Positions 5,935 through 13,739 of a stretch of 37,239 nucleotides of DNA are shown here, in pieces. This DNA is from Acidobacteriota bacterium (GTDB lineage Bacteria; Acidobacteriota; Vicinamibacteria; Vicinamibacterales; SCN-69-37): contig SHUF01000024.1 in assembly GCA_009694745.1 (NCBI GenBank), positions 1-37,239 on the forward strand, written 5' to 3'. The stretch's first letter is position 1. Each line of letters opens with the position of its first letter. The translations under genes were made by a program, and so were the position numbers. The notes beneath the pieces were generated by a model, which did no database searches, was not told the DNA's origin, and was given only the letters and a program-made list of their open reading frames with translations.

Positions 5935-8768
5935 CTGCTGAGCGCGGCTTCACACACCTTCCGCAGCCGTCGCAGTCCCGCGAGGGTGTCTGTCCCGATT
6001 TCCACGCGCAGCACGCGCCGGCCGCGCTCGACCAGCACCTGATAGTCACCCAGTGCCTGCGCCCGCTTCATGGCGCCAAACGTATAACTCGTACCAGGCA
6101 CCGGCAGATCCCGCGCATCGTCTGACACGATCACCAGAAAGACTCCGCTATCCGGGCCACCCTTGTGGAGTTGTCCGGTGGAGTGGAGGAAGCGCGGGCC
6201 GTAGCCAAGGGTCGTGGCCACTCGCGCGTGGTCGCGTACCAGGTGACGCACGGCCTGCAGTTCACGGTCGTGATCCTCCGACATTGAGAGGAATGCGTTC
6301 ACGGCAAAGTAGTCACCCGGAACGAGCCGGGCGAGATACGCGGCGACGAGCGCCTCTGGCGACGTCGTTGATGCGAGGGCGTCTGTGTTGAATCCCTCGG
6401 CGTAGAACCGAAGGCCGTCGCACTCAAAGAGGGGCGTTGGCGCGGCAGGTGATAACCCCTGCTCGTAGGCCTTCATGAAGCCGCGGGTGGCGACTTTGGC
6501 CGCTTCCACGTCCGGTTGGTTGAATGCATTCACGCCGAGGACCGCACTGGCGACGGCGGTGGCCACTTCCCACCGGAAGAATTCCTGGCCGATGTCCATC
6601 GATTCGTTCAGCACGATGCGTATGACGGGATGTCCCGCGTGCTCGAGTCGTGTCAGCGACTCTTCGAGCGACGAATCAGATTCTGATGCCGTCCGCAGAT
6701 GGACGAAGACGCGATCGGAGCCGTACGTCTCGGCAGGTCCGAGCGGTTCGCCGTCAACGGGTACGATGCCAAGGCCACCCTTGCCTGTCGATTCGGCTAC
6801 CAATTGCTCCAGCCAGGCGCCAAGGGCCTGCACTGATGGCGCAAGCGCAAATGTGAGTTTGTTTCGGCCGTGCGCAGCGGCCGTACCCAGGAAGATGCCC
6901 AGTGCCACACCGGCATTCGCGTCTGGCGGAACGGCTGCCGCACACGCGCGCACCATCACCTCGGCCCTGTCGAGTAGCACCCCCGCGTCAAGGCCCATGA
7001 GTGACGCCGGCACGAGTCCGAAGACGGTCAACGCTGAACACCTGCCGCCCACATCGGGCCGCCCCAGGACCACATGGCGGAAGCCCTGATCCGCGGCCAG
7101 CCTTGCCAGCGATGTTCCCGGATCCGTAATCGCCACGAAATGCCGCCCTGGCGCCGCGATACCGGCGTCGCGCAGGCGGCCGTCGAAATACGCATGGAGG
7201 GCCACCGGTTCCTCGGTGACGCCGGACTTTGAGGCGACCACGAACAGAGTGCGGTTCAGGTCGAGCCCTTCCTCCACGCCGCGAACCTGCGCAGGATCGA
7301 CCGAGTCGATCACCCGCAGTTCGGGATACCCAGGCAACGTAGCGAACATCTGTCGCAGCACCCAGGGGCCAAGGCTGGAGCCGCCCATGCCGAGGATGAC
7401 CACGTGGGCAAAGCCGGCGGCGTCGCGGCGAAGGCCGGCGAATGTTGCAAGATTCTGGCGGCCGACTTCGATTGCGTCGAGCCATCCCAGCCACTGCGCT
7501 TCGTCGCCACCGGTCCACAGTGCCGCGGCGCGCCGCCACATCTGGCGTACTTTGCCGGCCTCTCTCCACTCATCGAGCGTGCGGTCGAATGCCATGGCCA
7601 GTTCACCGGCAGCAAGTTGCTGCGTAGCCAGCGCGGGCCGCAGCACGTCTTGACGCTTGCGCTCTATGGCTCCCAGCAGACGGTCGAACGACGATGAAAA
7701 CGTCGCCAGCCCCTGCACGAGCAGAATGTCAGTGACCGTGTCCAGCGAAATACCGACACGTTCGAGGGCCGCGAGGTTGTTTCGGGCGATGTCGGGGTTC
7801 TCGGCCAGACTGGCACGCACGTGTCCGTCAGCGATGAACGCCTGCAGCGTGTCGGCGGGAACGGTGTTTACGGTGTCGGGCCCGATCAACTCGTCCACGT
7901 AGTACGTTCGCGACAATCGGGCATCCTTGGTGCCCGTCGACGCCCAGAGGAGGCGCTGCGGCAGCGCGCCCTTCGCGGCGAGCTTCTTCCATCGCTCGGA
8001 CGCCACCAGTTCCTGGTAGTGCACATACGCCAGACGGGCATTGGCGATGGCGGTCTGGCTTACCATACGCTGCAGCAACGCGCGGCGGTCGGGGTCGGTT
8101 GACGTTTCAAGAGCTGCAGCAATACGTGCATCAACCGCCGTATCGATTCTGCTGACGAAGAAGCTGGCGACGCTCGAGACCCGACGCGGATCCCCTCCCG
8201 ACTGGATGAACTGTTCCAGGCCGGCGCAGTACGCCTCGGCGACAGCCGCATAGACCTTCATCGAGAAGATCAGCGTGACATTCACTGGGATGCCGATCGC
8301 GATCAACTGCTGGATCGCGGCGACGCCTTCAGGAGTGGCCGGTACTTTGATGAGGACGTTCGCGCGGGCGACCGTCGCGTGCAGACGACGCGCCTCGGCC
8401 ACCGTGTCCTCGGTGGATCGGGCGAGGTACGGCGACACTTCGAGGCTGACGTACCCGTCGCGGCCCTTGGTGACGGCATGCACCGGTTGCAGCAGATCGG
8501 CTGCCGCGCGGATGTCATCAATAGCCAGATGTTCGTACACCGCCTGCGCGTCGGCGGTCGATCGCGCAAGGAACGCCCGAATCGCCGCGTCATACGCCGT
8601 GCCGACGGCGATCGCCTTCTCGAAGATCGAAGGATTCGAGGTCACGCCGACGATGCCGTCGCTCGTGATCAACCGGGCGAGTTCGCCCGACTCGAACATG
8701 GCGCGATGAATATTGTCGAACCAGAGGCTCTGGCCAAGTTGCCGGGCCTCGGACACGGGATGGGGCAT
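5928..8768 (-). CDS. tal-pgi: Bifunctional transaldolase / glucose-6-phosphate isomerase
   Basis: This encodes 946 residues. Residues 1 to about 370 are a transaldolase barrel: LWFDNIHR, GIVGVTSNPSIFEKAI, and NVLIKVPATPEG with the Schiff-base lysine at K141. It transfers a dihydroxyacetone unit between sugar phosphates in the pentose phosphate pathway. Residues from about 380 to the end form a phosphoglucose isomerase: VVILGMGGSSLGPWVL near 457 and SKSGVTEEP near 509, interconverting glucose- and fructose-6-phosphate. Such fusions occur in several phyla and would link the pentose phosphate pathway to glycolysis in the cytoplasm. A good ribosome site (AAGGAG) precedes ATG 8768. The gene stands alone on the minus strand and is intact although its neighbours are damaged. 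Confidence 0.95.
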   Translation of the reverse strand: MPHPVSEARQLGQSLWFDNIHRAMFESGELARLITSDGIVGVTSNPSIFEKAIAVGTAYDAAIRAFLARSTADAQAVYEHLAIDDIRAAADLLQPVHAVTKGRDGYVSLEVSPYLARSTEDTVAEARRLHATVARANVLIKVPATPEGVAAIQQLIAIGIPVNVTLIFSMKVYAAVAEAYCAGLEQFIQSGGDPRRVSSVASFFVSRIDTAVDARIAAALETSTDPDRRALLQRMVSQTAIANARLAYVHYQELVASERWKKLAAKGALPQRLLWASTGTKDARLSRTYYVDELIGPDTVNTVPADTLQAFIADGHVRASLAENPDIARNNLAALERVGISLDTVTDILLVQGLATFSSSFDRLLGAIERKRQDVLRPALATQQLAAGELAMAFDRTLDEWREAGKVRQMWRRAAALWTGGDEAQWLGWLDAIEVGRQNLATFAGLRRDAAGFAHVVILGMGGSSLGPWVLRQMFATLPGYPELRVIDSVDPAQVRGVEEGLDLNRTLFVVASKSGVTEEPVALHAYFDGRLRDAGIAAPGRHFVAITDPGTSLARLAADQGFRHVVLGRPDVGGRCSALTVFGLVPASLMGLDAGVLLDRAEVMVRACAAAVPPDANAGVALGIFLGTAAAHGRNKLTFALAPSVQALGAWLEQLVAESTGKGGLGIVPVDGEPLGPAETYGSDRVFVHLRTASESDSSLEESLTRLEHAGHPVIRIVLNESMDIGQEFFRWEVATAVASAVLGVNAFNQPDVEAAKVATRGFMKAYEQGLSPAAPTPLFECDGLRFYAEGFNTDALASTTSPEALVAAYLARLVPGDYFAVNAFLSMSEDHDRELQAVRHLVRDHARVATTLGYGPRFLHSTGQLHKGGPDSGVFLVIVSDDARDLPVPGTSYTFGAMKRAQALGDYQVLVERGRRVLRVEIGTDTLAGLRRLRKVCEAALSSQ

Positions 8769-8842
8769 TTCTCGCTCCTTGAGTCACCAATGTTAGCTCG
8801 GCAGAGCAAAGAGACGCCCCCGAAGGGCCGTGGAACTTCCGC

Positions 8843-9196
8843 TTAGAACACGTGCTCGATGCTGCTGCCCTTCAGCAACAGCTTGCTGACCACTTTCCTG
8901 CCCGACGCGTCCGTGATGGTCTGCATGGTGGTCTGGTCACTCGGACTGGTCAGTTCGCGGCCCTTGCAGGGGACCGTGAGAACGGGCTTGCCCGTGATCT
9001 TGCTGGTGAACGTGATGTGCTCGCGGTCACAGGCGTACCGGTAGTCACCGGCCTTCAGAACTGACGTCCCGACCATCACATCGGCTACGACGGTCAGGTT
9101 GCCCTTGACCGCGACCTCGGTGGTATTTAGGTGCTGCGCTGTCACAACGGCCGAGACGAAAACGATGCTGGCGGCAATTAACAATAATTTGCGCAT
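8843..9196 (-). CDS. Small secreted protein of unknown function
   Basis: This encodes 117 residues. A signal peptide covers residues 1-20 (MRKLLLIAASIVFVSAVVTA) and the mature part is mostly beta-strand, with two cysteines (DYRYACDREH and TVPCKGRE) that could form a disulfide outside the cytoplasm. Phrases such as LKAGDYRYACDREHITF and KLLLKGSSIEHVF recall small secreted proteins common in Acidobacteriota that have no assigned role. I do not recognise a catalytic motif. The ATG at 9196 is chosen because it begins the signal peptide and is preceded by a GAGGGA ribosome site; an upstream extension to 9391 has no family support. It lies 74 bp upstream of tal-pgi on the same strand. Intact. Confidence 0.75.
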   Translation of the reverse strand: MRKLLLIAASIVFVSAVVTAQHLNTTEVAVKGNLTVVADVMVGTSVLKAGDYRYACDREHITFTSKITGKPVLTVPCKGRELTSPSDQTTMQTITDASGRKVVSKLLLKGSSIEHVF

Positions 9197-9449
9197 ATGA
9201 AACTCCCTCGGAAGGGTTACACCCGGCAACGCACATGCCGCATTGCCGACCGGGAACCGCCGACTGGCACGCCGGTCATGGGCTGCGGCCTGCCCTGGGC
9301 GTTGACTATTGCGCGGCGGGAGTGGAGTTTCCCGCACCTCAGCCAATGGGTCGATGAGCCAATCAGCCGATGGGACGCAGCACTTACACAACGCTTACGC
9401 GCGGGGCCTGCGACCGCGGCCTACGATTGAGTGAGAAGACAGGTCCCCG

Positions 9450-10894
9450 ATGCGCGCACATCCAATGATCATCCAGGGCGGTCTGGGCGTTGGGATTTCC
9501 GACTGGCGCCTGGCGCGCGCTGTCTCGTCGCTCGGGCAATAAAGCGTGGTCAGCGGCACGGCACTCGATGAAGTGCTGGCGAGGCGGCTGCAGATGGGCG
9601 ACCCCGGTGGCCACATGCGCCGGGCCCTGGACCACTTCCCGGTCGCCAGACTCGCCGACCATGTGTGGAACACGTTCTACATCGCCGGAGGCAAAGCGCC
9701 CACCGCCGCGTTCGTGACGCGGGCGCAGGCCTCGCCCACACCGGATCCTGAATGGCAGGCGCTCTGTGTCATCGCCAATTTCGTCGAGGTCTTCCTGGCT
9801 CGCGAAGGCCACAACAATCCGGTCGGCATCAACTACCTGGAGAAGATCTAGACGCCCCACCTGCCGTCAATCTACGGGGCGATGCTCGCCGGCGTGCACT
9901 ACGTCCTAATGGGCGCCGGCATCCCGTTCAAAATTTCCGGCGTGCTGGACCTCTTCGTGAATCACGAACCCGCCACCTACCCACTCACGGTCACTGGTGC
10001 CGGCGCAGACGACGCCACGATGTTGGCGTTTGATCCGCAGGCGGTGGTGGGCGTGACGGGACCGCCGCTCGCGCAGCCCCAGTTCCTGGCCATCATCGCG
10101 TCGGATGTGCTGGCGTTGACCTTGCAGCGCCGCGCCAGCGGCCGCGTCAACGGCTTCATCGTCGAGGGCCCCACGGCAGGAGGCCACAACGCGCCGCCTC
10201 GAGGCGCGCTGCAACTGAGCGATCGGGCGAGCCGGTGTATGGCACGCGCGATGTCGTCAATCTCGACAAGTTGAAGGCGCTCGGTCTGCCGTTCTGGCTG
10301 GCCGGCGGTTCAGGCGCGCCTGGACGCCTGCAGGAGGCGCTGGAACGCAGCGCCGAGGGCATTCAGGTGGGAACGGCCTTTGCGATGTGCGCAGAGTCCG
10401 GCCTGCGCGCCGACTTCAAGCGCACGCTGCTGGAGCAGGTGCGATCTGGCGCAACGGACATCTTCACCGATCCGAAGGCCTCGCCGACCGGCTTCCCGTT
10501 CAAGGTCGCTCGTGTGGCCGGCACCTTGTCTGACGAAGGCGTCCTCGACGCGCGGCCGCACATTTGCGACCTCGGATACCTGCGCGAGGCCTATCGGACC
10601 ACCGACGGCACCGTGGGATTCCGATGTCCCGCTGAGCCCGTCAACGTCTATGAATCGAAGGGCGGCGATCGGGCGGCGACCGAGGGCCGTGCGTGCATCT
10701 GCAACGCGCTCGTGGCCACGACCGCCCTCCCGCAGGTGCCAGCCGGACGTCTGGTCGAACCCGGAATCATCACCATGGGCGATGATCTGCCTGGCGAAGC
10801 TCGATTCCTGAGGCCGGGCGCAACGACGTACACGGCGGCAGACGTGATTGCCGCGCTCGAATATGAATCTCGGGCGATTTCCAAACCGGCGTAG
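9450..10894 (+). pseudogene. Nitronate monooxygenase family protein, three lesions
   Basis: Four pieces rebuild one FMN-dependent nitronate monooxygenase (2-nitropropane dioxygenase-like) of about 481 residues. The N-terminus reads MRAHPMIIQGGLGVGISDWRLARAVSSLGQ and then TAA at 9540-9542. The next part (VVSGTALDEVLARRLQ ... HNNPVGINYLEKI) stops at TAG 9849-9851. The third (TPHLPSIYGAMLAGVHYVLMGAGIP ... GPTAGGHNAPPRG) changes frame near 10227. The last (EPVYGTRDVVNLDKLKALG ... GGSGAPGRLQEAL ... GIQVGTAF) reaches a normal stop. A lost G in GATCGG(G)GC repairs the frame shift, and CAG would fit the second stop. The family oxidises alkyl nitronates, and this branch is long. No functional protein is expected. 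The preceding gap (9197-9449) holds no gene I can support. Confidence 0.82.
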
Positions 10895-10924
10895 TCCCAT
10901 GGCAGCCAGGTTGCCGAAATTTTC

Positions 10925-11365
10925 GTGTACGATCAGCCCGTGACTGACGAAGCGTTTACGGCTGAAGAGCGACGATGGCTGGCGGTGTGGGACGACAAGC
11001 GCCAGCAGGTGGCGTCTGGCGCCATGAGCACCGACGACGTGCGCGAATGGGTGTGGCAGAACAAAGTCGTCAACGCCATCAGCGTCACCATTCAACGCAT
11101 CAAGCGCTCCGAGTGGCCCGGGCGCGACTCCAGGCGCACCGACAACACCTGGGTGACGGTGGCCGCTGAACGTGGTCATGCGAAAGATGACGCCAGTCCG
11201 CTGGCCTTGCAGACGCTGTCGTACGTCGTCGATCGGCTCACCGAACGCGGCCATGACTTTGACGTCGACCTCATGGCCACGTCTCGCGGCCTGATCGTCA
11301 TCTCGATCAACGTCAAGGGCCTGCGCGCCTACATGAACCGGCGATCCGCGACCGGCACCGCGTAG
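10925..11365 (+). CDS. Hypothetical protein, 146 residues
   Basis: I do not recognise this protein. It begins at a GTG at 10925 (a second in-frame GTG lies at 10940). It is soluble, without signal peptide or membrane segment, and rich in charged residues (AEERRWLAVWDDKRQQ, WVWQNKVVNAISVTIQRIKRSEW). The C-terminal part (HDFDVDLMATSRGLIVISINVKGLRAYMNR) looks like an alternating beta-strand/helix. Base composition and third-position GC match the surrounding genes, which supports real coding. It starts 30 bp after the nitronate monooxygenase stop on the same strand and is convergent with the cupin gene. Confidence 0.6.
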   Translation: MYDQPVTDEAFTAEERRWLAVWDDKRQQVASGAMSTDDVREWVWQNKVVNAISVTIQRIKRSEWPGRDSRRTDNTWVTVAAERGHAKDDASPLALQTLSYVVDRLTERGHDFDVDLMATSRGLIVISINVKGLRAYMNRRSATGTA

Positions 11366-11380
11366 CCGGGCGCAGGCCGC

Positions 11381-11701
11381 TCAGGCCGACTGCAGCATCG
11401 TCAATAGCATGCGCGTCGCCTCGGGGGCGTCAACAGCGTGTGGAATGTCCGCGGGCATTCGGAGGATTGCCCCTGGCTCCGCGCGCATCGCCACGCCCCC
11501 GATGGTCAGCGTGAGCGCGCCTTCGAGCACCATCACAAGGGCGTCGAAGGGCGACGTGTGTTCGGTCAGTCCCTGCCCGGCTGCGAACGCGAATAACGTG
11601 ACGCTTCCCGCAAGCGTCTTGGCCAAGATTCTTGAGGCGATACCGTCAGGGGTTGGGATGACTAAGGAATGAAGGGGAAGGACTTCGAAGGCTGGGATCA
11701 T
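11381..11701 (-). CDS. Small cupin-domain protein
   Basis: This encodes 106 residues from ATG 11701. The core GQGLTEHTSPFDALVMVLEGALTLTIGGVAMRAEPGAILRMPADIPHAVDA is a single conserved-barrel cupin. The expected motif 1 metal site is only partly kept (one His, EHTSPFDA, and a Glu) and the motif 2 His is in PADIPHAV, so metal binding is possible but uncertain. Cupins of this size sense small molecules or act as isomerases or dioxygenases; no substrate can be named. Longer starts at 11713 and 11734 exist, but the 11734 form would translate straight through the palindromic hairpin at 11715-11732, so the shorter start is preferred. None has a good ribosome site. Confidence 0.75.
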   Translation of the reverse strand: MIPAFEVLPLHSLVIPTPDGIASRILAKTLAGSVTLFAFAAGQGLTEHTSPFDALVMVLEGALTLTIGGVAMRAEPGAILRMPADIPHAVDAPEATRMLLTMLQSA

Positions 11702-11714
11702 GCACAAGATCATC

Positions 11715-11732
11715 GTCCGCGGGTCCGCGGAC
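11715..11732. repeat. GTCCGCGG-type hairpin, copy 1
   Basis: GTCCGCGG and CCGCGGAC arms, 8 bp each, face each other across two bases. The same 18 bases occur at 17985-18002. It lies at the 5' end of the cupin gene, either in its leader or in the first codons. It resembles a dispersed REP-like hairpin. Confidence 0.7.
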
Positions 11733-11749
11733 ATTGTGAATAGTAGCTC

Positions 11750-11775
11750 TATGTTCGTGTTATCGTATGTTCATG
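11750..11775 (+). promoter_or_regulatory. Direct repeats at the start of the antitoxin gene (candidate operator)
   Basis: TATGTTCGTG at 11750-11759 and TATGTTCATG at 11766-11775 are 16 bp apart, and the second contains both candidate start codons of the antitoxin. Ribbon-helix-helix antitoxins commonly bind short repeated sites in their own promoter, so autoregulation is likely but unproven. Confidence 0.4.
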
Positions 11776-12099
11776 CCAAAAGTAGCCCTGTCGGTGACGC
11801 TTGAAGAGGGCAACCTGATCTGGTTGAAGGGTCGCGCGGCCGTCACCAAACGCCGGAGTCTGAGCGAGGCGCTGGATGCGCTCATCTCCTCTGCCCGCGC
11901 GGGTGGCCACGGCGCGACGGCGTCACGATCGGTGGTCGGCACCATCGACATTGCGCCCGGTGACCCCACGCTCGAGCACGCCGGTGCGTACCTACAGTCG
12001 GTGTTTGCCGCCTCCCTGCAGCGGCCGTTCATCGCGCGGGAGACGCCCCCCCCTTCCGGAGCACGCTCGCGACGGCCACGAAAGCCCGCGCGTGGCTGA
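11767..12099 (+). CDS. Antitoxin-like protein (ribbon-helix-helix type), VapB-like
   Basis: This encodes 110 residues. The N-terminal part (VALSVTLEEGNLIWLKGRAAVTKRRSLSEALDALISSARAG) has the strand-helix-helix pattern of ribbon-helix-helix DNA-binding antitoxins. The remainder is low-complexity and basic at the end (SGARSRRPRKPARG); a C-terminal tail in such proteins usually wraps the toxin. Two starts are possible, ATG 11767 and ATG 11773, and neither has a clear ribosome site. The end overlaps the next gene by 8 bp, which fits a coupled toxin-antitoxin operon. Identification rests on pattern and context, since no strong named motif is present. Confidence 0.7.
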   Translation: MFMPKVALSVTLEEGNLIWLKGRAAVTKRRSLSEALDALISSARAGGHGATASRSVVGTIDIAPGDPTLEHAGAYLQSVFAASLQRPFIARETPPPSGARSRRPRKPARG

Positions 12100-12496
12100 C
12101 AACGCCGCGGTCACCGACACGCACGCGCTTGTCTTCCACGCGGCCGGGGGAGGCGTCCTTGGCCCCAAAGCCAGGGCCGCCTTTGCGGCAGCCGAGCGGC
12201 GCGAAACCATCATCTACGTTCCTGTGGCCGTCATCTGGGAAGTCAGCCTTCTGGCTCGCGTGGTCCGCATCAACTTGCGGCGTCCTGTTCGAGAGTTTTT
12301 TGCCGACCTGTTCAGCAACCCGGCCTACCAGCCGCATTCGCTTGAACCCGGTCAGGTCTTCGACGCCGACGATTTGCGCTTTACTCGCGACCCGTTTGAT
12401 GGGCTCATCGTCGCCAGCGCCCTCGACCTGGGACTGGCGCTCATCACCCGCGATACTACGATTCGCGAGGCCGGAGTCGTCAAGACAATCTGGTAG
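12092..12496 (+). CDS. PIN-domain ribonuclease toxin, VapC-like
   Basis: This encodes 134 residues from GTG 12092. Acidic residues are in the expected places for a PIN nuclease: VTDTHALVF near residue 8-16, VIWEVSLLA near 46, FTRDPFDGLIVASALDLG near 94-111, and LITRDTTIREAG near 115. PIN toxins cut RNA, often tRNA or rRNA, using a cluster of these acids with Mg2+. The upstream antitoxin overlaps by 8 bp (12092-12099), so the GTG start is strongly favoured. No other start gives the full domain. The pair would be a type II toxin-antitoxin module, possibly for stress growth control or stability of the locus. It looks intact. Confidence 0.85.
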   Translation: MADNAAVTDTHALVFHAAGGGVLGPKARAAFAAAERRETIIYVPVAVIWEVSLLARVVRINLRRPVREFFADLFSNPAYQPHSLEPGQVFDADDLRFTRDPFDGLIVASALDLGLALITRDTTIREAGVVKTIW

Positions 12497-12515
12497 CGGC
12501 GAAACAGCGCGGCGC

Positions 12516-13652
12516 CTATCGGAACAACAGCGTCACCAGGTCGCGCAGATTGCGCCGCCACACGTGCCAGGTGTGGCCGCCCGGCTCAACCACGAACGTG
12601 TGTTTGATCCGGCGCTCGTTCAGCACATTCGTGAACAGTTTGTGCTGTGCAAGGAGGCGCTCCTTCTCTGAGCCGACGCCGAGCCAGAGCAGGCGCAGCG
12701 CGACGTTGATTCCGTTTGGGACCGAATCGGGATCGTCGAACGCCGGTCCGTACGCCTCCTCGATCGCCGCTGCGGTGACTTGCGGGCCACGCACGCCAAT
12801 CGTGCCGCTGAACGTGGCCACGGAATGAAACAGGTCCAGCCGCTGCAGGCCGATGAGCCGCGCGTGATTGCCGCCCATGGAGAAACCGGCGATCGCGCGA
12901 TGGTCGGCCTTGCGCGACACACGATACGTCCGCTCGACCATGGGCAGGACTTCGCTCAGCAGTTCCTGGGTGAACGCGGGTGTATCTCGGCCCGTATACG
13001 CCGGCGCAACGCCCGCCCGGGGACTGGGATTCGTATGGCCAAAAGGCATGACGACGATCATCGGTTTGGCGCGGCCGTCGGCGATCTGGTTGTCGAGGAT
13101 GATGTTCGCCAGGCCATCGTTCACCCAGGGGCCTTCGTCGCCGCCGCTGCCATGCAGGAGGTAGAGGACCGGGAAAGACTCCTTGCTTTCCTCGTAACCG
13201 GGCGGCGTATAGACCCAGACGCTGCGGAACATGTTCAACGCCTTCGAGTCGTACCAGTGCTGGTGCACCGTGCCGTGTTTGACTGGTCGCGGATCCCAGG
13301 CCTGCGGAGCCGGCCCCGTGACGTGCACATAACCGGCGGTACGCCAGACGCCGTCGGTGAGAAACGCCACTGCGTAGTAGTCGAGCTCGAACGGACCCAA
13401 CGACGCGGTCCACATCCCCTTGTCGTCTTTCACCATCGGCCTGGCGTCAGCCGCATTCATGGGCTCCATCACCACGCGGACGTCGCGCGCCTGCGGCGCG
13501 TCTATGCGGAACGTGGCGGTGCCGTTGCAGTGGTTGCCATTGATCTCCACAATGCGCGCGCCGGTCTGGGCCTGCGCGGCCAGTGTTGACGCAGCCGGAC
13601 CCACGGCGACAAGCGCAGCGAGAGCCAGTACCTGGCGGGCGTGCCTCATCAT
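12516..13652 (-). CDS. Secreted esterase (enterochelin-esterase-like alpha/beta hydrolase)
   Basis: This encodes 378 residues. A signal peptide covers about residues 1-25 (MMRHARQVLALAALVAVG..LAAQAQ). An early beta-sandwich of the E-set/CBM48 type spans roughly residues 30-125 (GNHCNGTATFRIDAPQARDVRVVMEPMN). An alpha/beta hydrolase follows: FPVLYLLHGSGGDEGPWVNDGLANIILDNQI, then the nucleophile elbow AIAGFSMGGNHA with the catalytic Ser, and a C-terminal His in EPGGHTWHVWRR. This is the arrangement of the esterase-D / Fes / feruloyl-esterase-like group, so hydrolysis of an ester in the periplasm or outside is likely, but the substrate is open. Two ATGs (13652, 13649) are adjacent; neither has a strong ribosome site. 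It is divergent from the metalloprotease gene. Confidence 0.88.
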   Translation of the reverse strand: MMRHARQVLALAALVAVGPAASTLAAQAQTGARIVEINGNHCNGTATFRIDAPQARDVRVVMEPMNAADARPMVKDDKGMWTASLGPFELDYYAVAFLTDGVWRTAGYVHVTGPAPQAWDPRPVKHGTVHQHWYDSKALNMFRSVWVYTPPGYEESKESFPVLYLLHGSGGDEGPWVNDGLANIILDNQIADGRAKPMIVVMPFGHTNPSPRAGVAPAYTGRDTPAFTQELLSEVLPMVERTYRVSRKADHRAIAGFSMGGNHARLIGLQRLDLFHSVATFSGTIGVRGPQVTAAAIEEAYGPAFDDPDSVPNGINVALRLLWLGVGSEKERLLAQHKLFTNVLNERRIKHTFVVEPGGHTWHVWRRNLRDLVTLLFR

Positions 13653-13739
13653 GTCTTGCGTTATGCTACCGCCCACGAACACCGGATGCGTCGTCAATGT
13701 GCACATGCGCGGCTTGCGGAAGTGCGCCGGGGGTAACTG

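Noticed and set aside
2367-10894. Recoding of TAG or TAA as an amino acid
   Set aside because: TAG is used as a normal stop by other genes (mscL, tal-pgi) and the frameshifts would remain unexplained, so loss of function is simpler.
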